In this document: positions 7,943 through 14,868 of the stretch, in pieces
Numbering within the stretch: the stretch's first letter is position 1
Layout: every line of letters begins with the position of its first letter
Notes under the pieces: model-generated
Database searches by the model: none
Told to the model about the DNA's origin: nothing
What the model saw: the letters and a program-made list of their open reading frames with translations, nothing else
Position numbers and translations under genes: made by a program
Source of the DNA: CAZPXF01 sp964590945
GTDB taxonomy: Bacteria; Bacillota; Clostridia; Lachnospirales; Lachnospiraceae
Assembly: GCA_964590945.1 (NCBI GenBank)
Contig: CAZPXF010000012.1
Coordinates: 1-33,626 of the forward strand
Direction: 5' to 3'
Length of the DNA: 33,626 nt

Positions 7943-9298
7943 TCAAAAGGGGAATTTAAATCTTCCCTTTTTGCCCTTGCCGCCGCCCATCATGCCCGGC
8001 ATCTGCTTCATCATCTTTCTTGCCTGCTCAAACTGCTTTACCAGACGGTTCACCTCGCTGATATCGACGCCGGCTCCAGCCGCAATCCTTCTCTTTCTGG
8101 AAGGATTCAATAGCTTCGGGTTCTGTCTCTCCTCCACCGTCATAGAATAAATGATAGCCTCCGTCTGCGCCATCTTCTTCTCATCGATGGAGTCTCCCAG
8201 TCCCTTCATCTTGCCCATATTCATCCCCATGCCCGGAAGCATATTCAGAACATTGGCAAAACCGCCCATCTTCTTCATCTGATCCATACTTTCCAGATAC
8301 ATCTCGAAGTCGAACTGGTTCTTCTTCAGCTTCTGTTCAAGATCCTTCGCCTTCTCGGAATCGATCTCGGCCTCCGCTTTCTCGATCAGAGACATCACAT
8401 CACCCATGCCAAGGATTCTTGAGGCCATACGATCCGGATAAAACTGCTCCAGATCGGAAAGCTTCTCGCCCATACCCGCAAAAAGAATCGGGCATCCCGT
8501 TACAGCCTTGATCGAAAGCGCCGCGCCGCCTCTGGTATCGCCGTCAAGCTTTGTAACGATCACGCCGTCAATGCCGATCTGCTCATTAAAATTCGTCGCC
8601 ACATTGACCGCGTCCTGTCCGGTCATAGCGTCGACAACAAGCAGAGACTGATGGACGGTGACCGCTTCCCGGATATCCTTCAGCTCCTGCATCATATCTT
8701 CATCGATATGAAGACGTCCAGCCGTATCAAGGATGACTACATTATTACCGTTCTTAGCCGCATGCTCGATCGCAGCCCTGGCGATATCCGCAGGCTTATG
8801 ATTATCTCCCATGGAAAATACTTCCACGCCCTGCTTCTCACCATTGACCTGCAACTGTCTGATCGCCGCCGGACGATAAACATCGCACGCTACAAGAAGC
8901 GGCTTCTTACCTTTTAATTTGAGCTTGCCTGCAAGCTTCGCAGTCGTTGTCGTCTTACCTGCGCCCTGAAGACCCATCATCATAATGACCGTCGTCTCCT
9001 TGCCCGGCTGCAGCTTCAGTTCTGTAGTCTCAGATCCCATGAGCTTTACGAGCTCTTCGTTCACGATCTTGATGACCATCTGTCCCGGATTCAGTCCGTT
9101 CATGACGTCCTGTCCAACCGCACGCTCCTGCACGTCTTTTATGAACTGCTTCGCGACACGGAAATTGACGTCCGCTTCCAAAAGCGCCATACGGACTTCC
9201 TTCAGGGCAGTCCTGACGTCTTCCTCTGTCAGACGTCCCTTGCTTCTAAGACTTTTAAATACATTCTGAAGTTTCTCTGTCAAACTGTCAAATGCCAT
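7943..9298 (-). CDS. ffh: Signal recognition particle protein Ffh (451 aa)
   Basis: Ffh binds signal sequences on translating ribosomes together with SRP RNA and delivers them to FtsY at the membrane. The N-domain is residues 1-90. The G domain carries GLQGAGKTT (109-117), DTAGR (191-195) and TKLDG. The Met-rich M domain (about 300-430) holds the signal-sequence groove and ends in GKKGRFKFPF. The ribosome site GGAGGAG overlaps the end of ylxM, whose stop is only three bases before the ATG, so the two are coupled. Confidence 0.98.
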   Translation of the reverse strand: MAFDSLTEKLQNVFKSLRSKGRLTEEDVRTALKEVRMALLEADVNFRVAKQFIKDVQERAVGQDVMNGLNPGQMVIKIVNEELVKLMGSETTELKLQPGKETTVIMMMGLQGAGKTTTTAKLAGKLKLKGKKPLLVACDVYRPAAIRQLQVNGEKQGVEVFSMGDNHKPADIARAAIEHAAKNGNNVVILDTAGRLHIDEDMMQELKDIREAVTVHQSLLVVDAMTGQDAVNVATNFNEQIGIDGVIVTKLDGDTRGGAALSIKAVTGCPILFAGMGEKLSDLEQFYPDRMASRILGMGDVMSLIEKAEAEIDSEKAKDLEQKLKKNQFDFEMYLESMDQMKKMGGFANVLNMLPGMGMNMGKMKGLGDSIDEKKMAQTEAIIYSMTVEERQNPKLLNPSRKRRIAAGAGVDISEVNRLVKQFEQARKMMKQMPGMMGGGKGKKGRFKFPF

Positions 9299-9300
9299 AC

Positions 9301-9645
9301 TTACAACTCCTCCAGAATCTCTCCTGCATACTTTCTGACTGCTTCAAGTTTCGGATCGGAACCATCCTGCATCAATTCATCTGCAAGCGAATCGATAGCG
9401 TCGACCTTCTCCCGGATACAAAGAAACTTCTCAACAAGATGAAGCTTCTTCTCGTATCCCTCCAGCGTCTTCGTACAGCGCCTGATCAGGTCGTGGACAC
9501 CCTGCCGGCTGATCCCTTCCGAATCCGCGATCTCCCGCAGGGACAGATCTTCCAGCACAAACTGTTCATAAATATTCTTCTGATGCTCCGTCAAAAGTTC
9601 CCCGTAAAAATCATACAGCAGTGTCTGCGCAAGAATCTCGTTCAT
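9301..9645 (-). CDS. ylxM: YlxM family (UPF0122) helix-turn-helix protein (114 aa)
   Basis: YlxM is a small protein that in Gram-positives is encoded next to ffh and has been reported to act with the signal recognition particle. The sigma-factor-like HTH is seen in LTEHQKNIYEQFVLEDLSLREIA and GISRQGVHDLIRRC. The chosen ATG at 9645 has AGGTG six bases upstream. A GTG three codons earlier overlaps that site. A promoter just upstream makes it the first gene of the operon. Confidence 0.93.
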   Translation of the reverse strand: MNEILAQTLLYDFYGELLTEHQKNIYEQFVLEDLSLREIADSEGISRQGVHDLIRRCTKTLEGYEKKLHLVEKFLCIREKVDAIDSLADELMQDGSDPKLEAVRKYAGEILEEL

Positions 9646-9661
9646 TCCAATCACCTATGCT

Positions 9662-9690
9662 ATCTTATATGAAAAAAGCGGCGGTGTCAA
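9662..9690 (-). promoter_or_regulatory. Main promoter of the ylxM-ffh-rpsP-trmD operon
   Basis: On the minus strand a perfect TTGACA (9685-9690), a 17-bp spacer and TAAGAT (9662-9667) form a strong sigma-A promoter. The start point would fall near 9655, giving a leader of only about 10-15 bases before the ylxM ATG. The -35 box lies in an 8-bp inverted repeat (GTGTCAAG at 9684-9691, CTTGACAC at 9700-9707). Confidence 0.75.
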
Positions 9691-9719
9691 GTATTTTTTC
9701 TTGACACATCAAATATCAT

Positions 9720-10313
9720 TTACCGCAGATCCGTACTGCGAAATTCAATTTCTCCCGTCTCTGCATTCAGTCCGTCCACGATCGCCAGTGATTCAAGCTG
9801 GAATCCCTTTTTGCGGATGATCTCCCCGCCATTTTGGAATCCCTTCTCGATCGCAATTCCGATGCCCTCGATCGTAGCGCCCGAATCCTCGACAAGACGT
9901 ATCAGACCCTGAAGCGCGCAGCCATTTGCGAGAAAATCGTCGATGATCAATACGTGATCCTCCGGGCCGATATATTTTCTGGAAATAATAACGTCATATA
10001 CCTTTTTGTGCGTAAAGGATTCAATCTTTGTAGTGTAGACCTCGCCCTCCAGATTTATGCTTTGGGATTTCTTTGCAAATACTACCGGGCAGTTTCCAAA
10101 ATGTCTTGCCGCTACCGCCGCAAGACCGATCCCGGATGCCTCGATCGTAAGTATCTTGTTGATCGGCTTCCCCGCAAAAAGACGGCTCCACTCTTTCCCC
10201 ATTTCATCCAAAAGGCCGATATCCATCTGATGATTCAGGAAATTGTCTACCTTCAGTACATTTCCCGGTTTCAGGATTCCATCCTTTTGTATTCTCTCTT
10301 CCAGTATTTTCAT
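9720..10313 (-). CDS. xpt: Xanthine phosphoribosyltransferase (197 aa)
   Basis: Xpt salvages xanthine by joining it to PRPP to give XMP. The protein matches the Xpt family along its length: the N-terminal MKILEERI and LKVDNFLNHQ, and the PRPP loop VLIIDDFLANG (about residues 126-136). In many Firmicutes xpt is preceded by a guanine riboswitch; here only 67 bases separate it from the upstream subtilase gene and no riboswitch is visible, so it may be read through from that gene. Confidence 0.94.
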   Translation of the reverse strand: MKILEERIQKDGILKPGNVLKVDNFLNHQMDIGLLDEMGKEWSRLFAGKPINKILTIEASGIGLAAVAARHFGNCPVVFAKKSQSINLEGEVYTTKIESFTHKKVYDVIISRKYIGPEDHVLIIDDFLANGCALQGLIRLVEDSGATIEGIGIAIEKGFQNGGEIIRKKGFQLESLAIVDGLNAETGEIEFRSTDLR

Positions 10314-10380
10314 TCTCGTTTCCTCACTTTATCTTTTTGTATCATGAGCATCGTATTACAATAATAATATCCTCAACTTC

Positions 10381-11292
10381 CTAACTCTGCAATAGTCTTT
10401 TTACATTAATTTCTCCCCATCCCTGTTGATTGTCCGGAAGCTTCAGACGGCTGCAGCAGGCGCGCAGATGCAGCTTTACATCGGCATTTGTCATTTTCGG
10501 ATATTTCGACAGTAAGAGAGCAAGCGCTCCGGCCGCCACCGGCGTTGACATGGACGTCCCGCTCTTCATCGAATAGGGAGCTGCCCCGAACTTACGATAA
10601 TATGCGTTGCAGGAATAAATTCCGCTGCCCGGCGCAACCACGTCCGGCTTCATGATGCAGTCCATTGTCGGCCCTCTTCCCGAATAATGCCTCCGTATGA
10701 AACGTTCCTTCCCCGAAGGGTGATCGTTGGAAGAGCCGACTGTGATAACCTTCCTGCTGCTCCCCGGGATCGCGATCGTTCCCGCCTTCGGCCCGTAATT
10801 CCCGGCTGCCGCAACGACTACGAGTCCCCGTTCCCAAAGTTCCTCCACAAGATCCAGAAGATGCTCTTCGTTCGCTGTCGACCCCGCCGGGAGCGTCCCA
10901 ACGGAGATGTTCACAATCCTTACATTGTACTCTCTGTAATGGGAAATAAGCCATTCCAGCCCCTCAAAAATATGGGAAAAAGAGCCGGCTCCCTTTTCGT
11001 CCAGCACCTTCAGCATCAGAATCGAGCTGCCCGGCGCCATGCCCGCATATTTTCCGTCCGAAAGCTGTCCGCTCCCCGCAAGAATACCGCATACATGAGT
11101 TCCGTGCGAGCAGTCGTCGTACGGGCGTTTCCGGTGGTTTACAAAATCCCGGAATTCAACGATGCGCCCGGCAAAGTCCGGATGCGGCCAGATTCCGGAA
11201 TCCATGACCGCGCAGCAGATCCCGCGTCCGTCTATATTTCCATCTATCGTATCATGGCAAAAATAATGAACCCTCTTTTTTACCCGATTCAT
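10381..11292 (-). CDS. S8 family subtilisin-like serine protease, no signal peptide (303 aa)
   Basis: The catalytic triad is complete: Asp31 in VMDSGIWPHPDF, His64 in SHGTHVCGILAG and Ser247 in SGTSMSTPVAAG, with the oxyanion Asn in AAAGNYGP. There is no signal peptide and almost no propeptide (the catalytic Asp is at residue 31), so it is probably cytoplasmic, like intracellular subtilisins, or is released only on lysis or in sporulation. An AAGGAA site precedes the ATG. It stands 67 bp upstream of xpt. The substrate is unknown. Confidence 0.9.
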   Translation of the reverse strand: MNRVKKRVHYFCHDTIDGNIDGRGICCAVMDSGIWPHPDFAGRIVEFRDFVNHRKRPYDDCSHGTHVCGILAGSGQLSDGKYAGMAPGSSILMLKVLDEKGAGSFSHIFEGLEWLISHYREYNVRIVNISVGTLPAGSTANEEHLLDLVEELWERGLVVVAAAGNYGPKAGTIAIPGSSRKVITVGSSNDHPSGKERFIRRHYSGRGPTMDCIMKPDVVAPGSGIYSCNAYYRKFGAAPYSMKSGTSMSTPVAAGALALLLSKYPKMTNADVKLHLRACCSRLKLPDNQQGWGEINVKRLLQS

Positions 11293-11410
11293 AACAGTTT
11301 CCTTTTTATCTTATTCTATTCAATCCCATATGAAAGGAAACCTCTGCCATTTTTTCATTCGCATCCAAAGAGGCACGGCTTTGAAATTTTATATTTTCCA
11401 CAAAGTCCGG

Positions 11411-11440
11411 AAACAAATACATGCCTTCTCACATAGTATG
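11411..11440 (+). promoter_or_regulatory. Possible sigma-K-type (late mother-cell) promoter
   Basis: An AAAC element (11411-11414) and CATAGTATG (11432-11440) have the spacing expected of a sigma-K promoter (AC, 16-17 bases, CATAnnnTA), with one mismatch in the -10 box. It lies 32 bases before the Cys-rich gene, which would suit a spore coat product. Such short motifs arise often by chance. Confidence 0.3.
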
Positions 11441-11471
11441 AAGTGTAATCAAATCCCTGGAGGAAATTTAC

Positions 11472-11687
11472 ATGAGTGATTTAACAGCTGCTAACTGCGG
11501 ATGCGGATGCGAGTCCCGCAGCAACAATTCTTGTCTTTGGATCATTATCCTGCTTCTCTTCTGCGGAGGTTGCGGCAACTTCTGCGGTGATGACGATGGA
11601 TGCGGATGCGGTAATGGATTTGGAAACAATTCCTGTATCTGGATCATCATCCTGCTTCTGTGCTGCGGAGGCTGCGGAGGCTGCTAA
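11472..11687 (+). CDS. Cys/Gly-rich small protein with internal duplication, chorion-class-like (71 aa)
   Basis: The protein consists of two near-identical halves, each with a Cys/Gly cluster (CGCGCES; CGCGNG), then NNSC(L/I)WIIILLL and a CGGCG tail. It contains about 15 cysteines. Proteins of this kind occur in Clostridia under the label chorion class high-cysteine protein; the function is not established. The hydrophobic WIIILLL blocks recall small YjcZ-like sporulation proteins. GGAGG lies seven bases before the ATG. Disulfide or metal cross-linking in a spore layer is my inference. Confidence 0.8.
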   Translation: MSDLTAANCGCGCESRSNNSCLWIIILLLFCGGCGNFCGDDDGCGCGNGFGNNSCIWIIILLLCCGGCGGC

Positions 11688-11704
11688 TCGGAAATTATCC
11701 ATCG

Positions 11705-11737
11705 AAAAAAGCAGCGGTCTTATAAAGGCCGCTGCTG
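11705..11737 (-). terminator. Rho-independent terminator after the xer-like gene
   Basis: On the minus strand a 10-bp GC-rich stem (AGCAGCGGCC with GACCGCTGCT, one G-U pair in the RNA) closes a short loop and is followed by TTTTTT. It lies 14 bases beyond the stop of the Xer gene. The same hairpin faces the end of the Cys-rich gene on the other strand but has no U-tract in that direction. Confidence 0.75.
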
Positions 11738-11750
11738 CTCATCAAGCTAT

Positions 11751-12614
11751 CTATTTATTCTCTTTTTTCAAATTCTCCCACAGCGTGAAATACTGCTGTG
11801 TGCTGGACCAGTCGCGATGTCCCATGATCTTCTTCAGCTCCTCCATGGAAGCTCCTTTCTGGACAAGATGCGCTGCAAATGAATGACGGATCATGTTCGG
11901 CGTGATCGAACGGGTAATACCAGCGTCCTCTGCATAACATTTAATGATCTTCCAAAAACCCTGTCTTGACATCGGTGAACCATTCATATTGACAAATAAT
12001 TCCTGGACAGAATCGTCATGGATGATACGTTCTCTGGAATCATCCAGATATTCCTGAAGGATCCCTTTTGTTTTCTGATCGACCGGAATCACACGCTCGC
12101 GTACCCCGTCGCGGCACACAATACAGCCAAGTTCCAGATTCACGTCCTCTTTCTTAATGGAAATAAGCTCCGACACATGAATGCCAGTTGCATACAGAAG
12201 ATGCAGCATCGCCCTGTCTCTTAAAACCTTTGTGCTGTTGCCGCTCGGCGCGTCCAAAAGCTTCTGCAGCTCCTCCTGCGAAAGGATCTCCGGCACCCGT
12301 CTCTCGATCTTCGGAGCACGCAGCTTATCCGTGATCATATCCGGAATGATACCCTTTCTGTATAAATAATCAAAAAACCCCCTCATGGATGCAACACTTC
12401 TGGAAATGGTAGCCGCAGTCTTTCCGTTTTTCTCCTGATATAAAATATAGGAGTCCAAATTCACTCCAGTGACTTCACTAATATTTTGAATTCCCTGACT
12501 TTCAAAATATTTACGCATCTTATCAAGATCGCTGCGATATGAAAGTTCAGTATTCAAAGAAACTTTTCTCTCCTCTTTGAGATATTGGATATAATCGTCA
12601 ATCATCTGTTTCAT
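11751..12614 (-). CDS. Tyrosine recombinase (XerD-like) with degenerate active site (287 aa)
   Basis: The SAM-like N-terminal core-binding domain (about 1-90) and C-terminal catalytic domain (about 105-280) match Xer recombinases in length and layout, and the gene sits where ripX/xerD sits in Bacillus (nudix, spoIIM, xerD). The active site is altered. The first catalytic Arg is His146 (YATGIHVSEL, codon CAT), the beta-hairpin Lys position reads Asp169 or Arg168 (CRDGVRERVIP), and the first His of HxxR is Asn240 (TPNMIRHSFAAHL). Arg243, His266 (MGHRDW) and Tyr275 remain. Canonical dif recombination by this protein is doubtful. It may bind DNA without cutting or work with an intact Xer partner encoded elsewhere. 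Confidence 0.88.
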   Translation of the reverse strand: MKQMIDDYIQYLKEERKVSLNTELSYRSDLDKMRKYFESQGIQNISEVTGVNLDSYILYQEKNGKTAATISRSVASMRGFFDYLYRKGIIPDMITDKLRAPKIERRVPEILSQEELQKLLDAPSGNSTKVLRDRAMLHLLYATGIHVSELISIKKEDVNLELGCIVCRDGVRERVIPVDQKTKGILQEYLDDSRERIIHDDSVQELFVNMNGSPMSRQGFWKIIKCYAEDAGITRSITPNMIRHSFAAHLVQKGASMEELKKIMGHRDWSSTQQYFTLWENLKKENK

Positions 12615-12667
12615 TTGTCTTTATCCTCTCCGCGTCTTGTTATTATGTTTCCGTTCCATACATTATC

Positions 12668-12696
12668 ATGATATATTTTTTGACTGCAAAAGTCAA
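12668..12696 (-). promoter_or_regulatory. Promoter of the xer-like gene
   Basis: TTGACT (12691-12696), a 17-bp spacer and TATCAT (12668-12673) on the minus strand. The -35 box overlaps the spoIIM stop codon and lies in an 8-bp inverted repeat (TTTTGACT at 12678-12685 with AGTCAAAA at 12691-12698), a possible regulator site or weak hairpin. The Xer gene can thus be expressed apart from spoIIM. Confidence 0.55.
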
Positions 12697-13232
12697 AACA
12701 TATTTACAAACAATTGTAAAAAAATTGTGTTTATGTAACATTCACTCAATATTCCCGCCAGAATCAATACAATCACAGATATGGATTTCACATGATTCCA
12801 CTGATTCTCGGAACAGGCATACAAATTCCATACGACCAGATAGTATGCCGGCACATAAAAGACCGTCTGTGGAAATACGGAGACAACCGCCAATGCCAGC
12901 CCCTGCAGCTGCATCAGAACTACCCCCGCCGAGATATAGATTCCTGCGGAGAAGCCTGTCCATACAAGAACAGAAACTGCAAAGAATACCCGCAGGCGCC
13001 GATGGCCGGGAATCAAAAGGATGGCTGCCGGAAGTCCGCGCAAAATCAGCAGATATGCAAACAGATCTTCTATCACAATATTTTCCCGGCTGTATGAATT
13101 CTGGAAAAAGCTCCCAAAGACAGTAAAGGACTCCAAATAGTCCTCCGGAACCAGATTCGCATATAATATCCCAACAAAAAAACCCAGCATCATCCATAAC
13201 AATAATACCCTTTTGCTGCGCCTGACCATCAT
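12693..13232 (-). CDS. spoIIM: Stage II sporulation protein M (SpoIIM family, 179 aa)
   Basis: SpoIIM is a membrane protein of the SpoIID-SpoIIM-SpoIIP complex that drives engulfment by peptidoglycan remodelling. The sequence has about five hydrophobic segments (roughly 8-25, 60-75, 82-100, 108-135, 155-175), a short basic N-terminus and the ILYANLVPEDYLESF stretch after the first segment, in line with the family though with low identity. The ATG at 13232 has GGGAGG seven bases upstream. Its place between a nudix gene and xer matches Bacillus. It implies a spore former. Confidence 0.82.
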   Translation of the reverse strand: MMVRRSKRVLLLWMMLGFFVGILYANLVPEDYLESFTVFGSFFQNSYSRENIVIEDLFAYLLILRGLPAAILLIPGHRRLRVFFAVSVLVWTGFSAGIYISAGVVLMQLQGLALAVVSVFPQTVFYVPAYYLVVWNLYACSENQWNHVKSISVIVLILAGILSECYINTIFLQLFVNMF

Positions 13233-13307
13233 GAGCAGTCCTCCCAAAACAAGATATTTCATTATATGCCGGGTTTCTGCATTTATTCTGTTATATTCCG
13301 GTATCGT

Positions 13308-13946
13308 TTATAATTTGTTACCCATAATCTTCGCACTGTATGCCATGATCGCTGCAACGGTCTTGGAATCCTCTATCCTGCCTGCAAAAACCATTTCTCT
13401 CAGTTCTTTTAAAGAATGCCTTTCCAAAACAATATTCTCTTCCGGATCCAGATGCTGTTCTGCCGGGATCAGGTCATGCGCCGTAAATACTTCGATCCTC
13501 TCATCACAGAAAGCGACCGTCGTACGCAGCGTCATCAGATATTCCACCTTTCCGGAACGATATCCTGTCTCCTCCTCAAGTTCCCTTGTTGCACAGTGGA
13601 TTCCCGGTTCTCCTTCCTCATCCAAAGCGCCCGCCGGGATTTCCAGCGTATACCGGTCCAAAGCATTCCGGTACTGGCGAACCATCAGGATGCTTCCGTC
13701 ATCCATGACCGGCAGGACAGCCGCAGCCCCCTTGTGATGAATATAGTCGTAATCTGCTGTGTGCCCATCCGGAAATAAAATATGATCGCTGTATATATTC
13801 AGGATCGCCCCCTGATACATCAGTTTCCGATCGAGCCGTTTCTCTCTTTTTTCTTCCATAGTATAATCCTCCAATCCCCGTTCAAACATACATTGTTCGT
13901 CTAATTCATAAATCTCATTTCCATTTATTATAAGCCTTTTCGCCAT
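13308..13946 (-). CDS. nudF: NUDIX hydrolase, ADP-ribose pyrophosphatase type (212 aa)
   Basis: It probably hydrolyses ADP-ribose or related nucleoside diphosphates to AMP and ribose phosphate. The Nudix box lies in the segment from EIPAGALDEEGEPG to RELEEETGYRSG; RELxEExG is intact, with one extra residue in the first loop. The Pro about 15 residues after the box that marks ADP-ribose specificity is not obvious, so the substrate is tentative. ATG at 13946 has AGGTGG six bases upstream. The nudix-spoIIM-xer order supports nudF. Confidence 0.88.
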   Translation of the reverse strand: MAKRLIINGNEIYELDEQCMFERGLEDYTMEEKREKRLDRKLMYQGAILNIYSDHILFPDGHTADYDYIHHKGAAAVLPVMDDGSILMVRQYRNALDRYTLEIPAGALDEEGEPGIHCATRELEEETGYRSGKVEYLMTLRTTVAFCDERIEVFTAHDLIPAEQHLDPEENIVLERHSLKELREMVFAGRIEDSKTVAAIMAYSAKIMGNKL

Positions 13947-13997
13947 AACAAACCACCTTTTCTTCCTCAAACTTCTCTTCTATCAGAATATGCCGGA

Positions 13998-14026
13998 GCA
14001 TAATTATTTGTCTGCATGCATATATT
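13998..14026 (+). promoter_or_regulatory. Possible sigma-E-type promoter before the unknown gene pair
   Basis: GCATAAT (13998-14004) and CATATATT (14019-14026), separated by 14 bases, resemble the early mother-cell sigma-E consensus (-35 near KMATATT, -10 CATACAHT). No good sigma-A promoter is seen in the same gap. The match is partial and the assignment is inference. Confidence 0.3.
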
Positions 14027-14072
14027 TTAGAGTCTGAAAAAGCAAGAAAATACATTCTTTTCGGAGGCAGCT

Positions 14073-14546
14073 ATGAAGCACAGTGATATTAAACCGATGA
14101 CGCCATTTGACAGCCTGACACAAAACGAATCCCTGCGTATGGTGAAGCTTATGCTTCCGTTTCTGGCTCCTTCGGTTCAAAAAATGCTGGCTGTCTATCT
14201 GAAATATTCTGAACTTCAAAATACGATCCGCTATTTTCAGGACTTTGATTCCGCCCCTCTTCAAAGCCAGGCGCAATCCGAAGGACTTTCCCTGACCGGG
14301 ATTCTTGAGGAGATCCGTCCTTACATGTCTGAGAAGGAGGGTTCTTCCATCGATTCCGTCCTCAACGCTTTTCAGATGATGGAATTTATGGGAAGCATGT
14401 CGCAGTCACCTTCAGATTATGATTCATATAATGATACGGAAGAGGCAGAAAATCATATGGAAAAGGAGGACACCCCTGACAATGACGAACTGGATGGAAA
14501 GTCCCGGATTTCTGGCGCTGGATCCGCTGAAGCAGGAACTGATTAA
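14073..14546 (+). CDS. Hypothetical protein, first of an overlapping pair (157 aa)
   Basis: I do not recognise this protein. Residues 1-65 are predicted helical and amphipathic (SLRMVKLMLPFLAPSVQKML, then VYLKYSELQNTIRYFQD). Residues 70-110 are a second helical part, and the last 45 residues are acidic, Ser/Asp/Glu-rich and probably disordered. No signal peptide. CGGAGG lies five bases before the ATG. Its end overlaps the next gene by 65 bases in another frame. The possible sigma-E promoter and nearby spoIIM suggest, but do not prove, a sporulation role. Confidence 0.7.
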   Translation: MKHSDIKPMTPFDSLTQNESLRMVKLMLPFLAPSVQKMLAVYLKYSELQNTIRYFQDFDSAPLQSQAQSEGLSLTGILEEIRPYMSEKEGSSIDSVLNAFQMMEFMGSMSQSPSDYDSYNDTEEAENHMEKEDTPDNDELDGKSRISGAGSAEAGTD

Positions 14547-14775
14547 AAGCGCCGCAAGGCAGACCCGGGGAAAAGCGGGCCGCGATCTTGCTCCGATCAT
14601 GCTGACGATCGTAATGAATGCAAATAAAAAAGGAATCCAATTCACCACCGACGAATTTGCCCTTATCATGGAGCTCTTTAAGGACGGAAAAAACGATGCA
14701 GAAAAGAAACAGATCGACCGCACTGTGGAAGCAGCCAAAAATATTTTTCAGAAAAACATGGGACAGAAGCCTTAA
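14482..14775 (+). CDS. Hypothetical protein, second of an overlapping pair (97 aa)
   Basis: Unrecognised, mostly helical and basic: LDPLKQELIKSAARQTRGK, then LAPIMLTIVMNANKKGI and a C-terminal helix EKKQIDRTVEAAKNIFQ. The central segment LAPIMLTIVM parallels the LMLPFLAPSVQKML of the upstream partner, hinting that the two may interact or be distantly related. GGAGG lies 12 bases before the ATG at 14482, rather far; an ATG four codons later is an alternative with a worse distance. It lies inside the end of the upstream gene, so translation is coupled. Both are codirectional with truA. Confidence 0.65.
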   Translation: MTNWMESPGFLALDPLKQELIKSAARQTRGKAGRDLAPIMLTIVMNANKKGIQFTTDEFALIMELFKDGKNDAEKKQIDRTVEAAKNIFQKNMGQKP

Positions 14776-14793
14776 ATATGATATGCTGTTGAT

Positions 14794-14827
14794 GCGAAAA
14801 GGAACCTCCGCCGGAGCTTCCTTTTGC
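14794..14827 (+). terminator. Hairpin between the unknown pair and truA
   Basis: AAAAGGAA (14797-14804) pairs with TTCCTTTT (14818-14825), with an inner CTCC/GGAG stem and a four-base GCC-type loop. It is stable, but no U-tract follows apart from the TTTT in its own arm, so it may attenuate rather than fully terminate. truA begins 42 bases further on. Confidence 0.45.
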
Positions 14828-14868
14828 ATGTCTGGCAACTTGAAGCCTAAAAGATAAGGAGCACACTT

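Noticed and set aside
10314..10380. Guanine riboswitch before xpt
   Set aside because: Only 67 bases separate xpt from the upstream gene, and no purine-aptamer core or terminator is visible.
13308..13946. Nudix protein as a fourth inactive enzyme
   Set aside because: One extra residue in the first loop of the Nudix box is tolerated in the family; the RELxEExG metal-binding part is intact.
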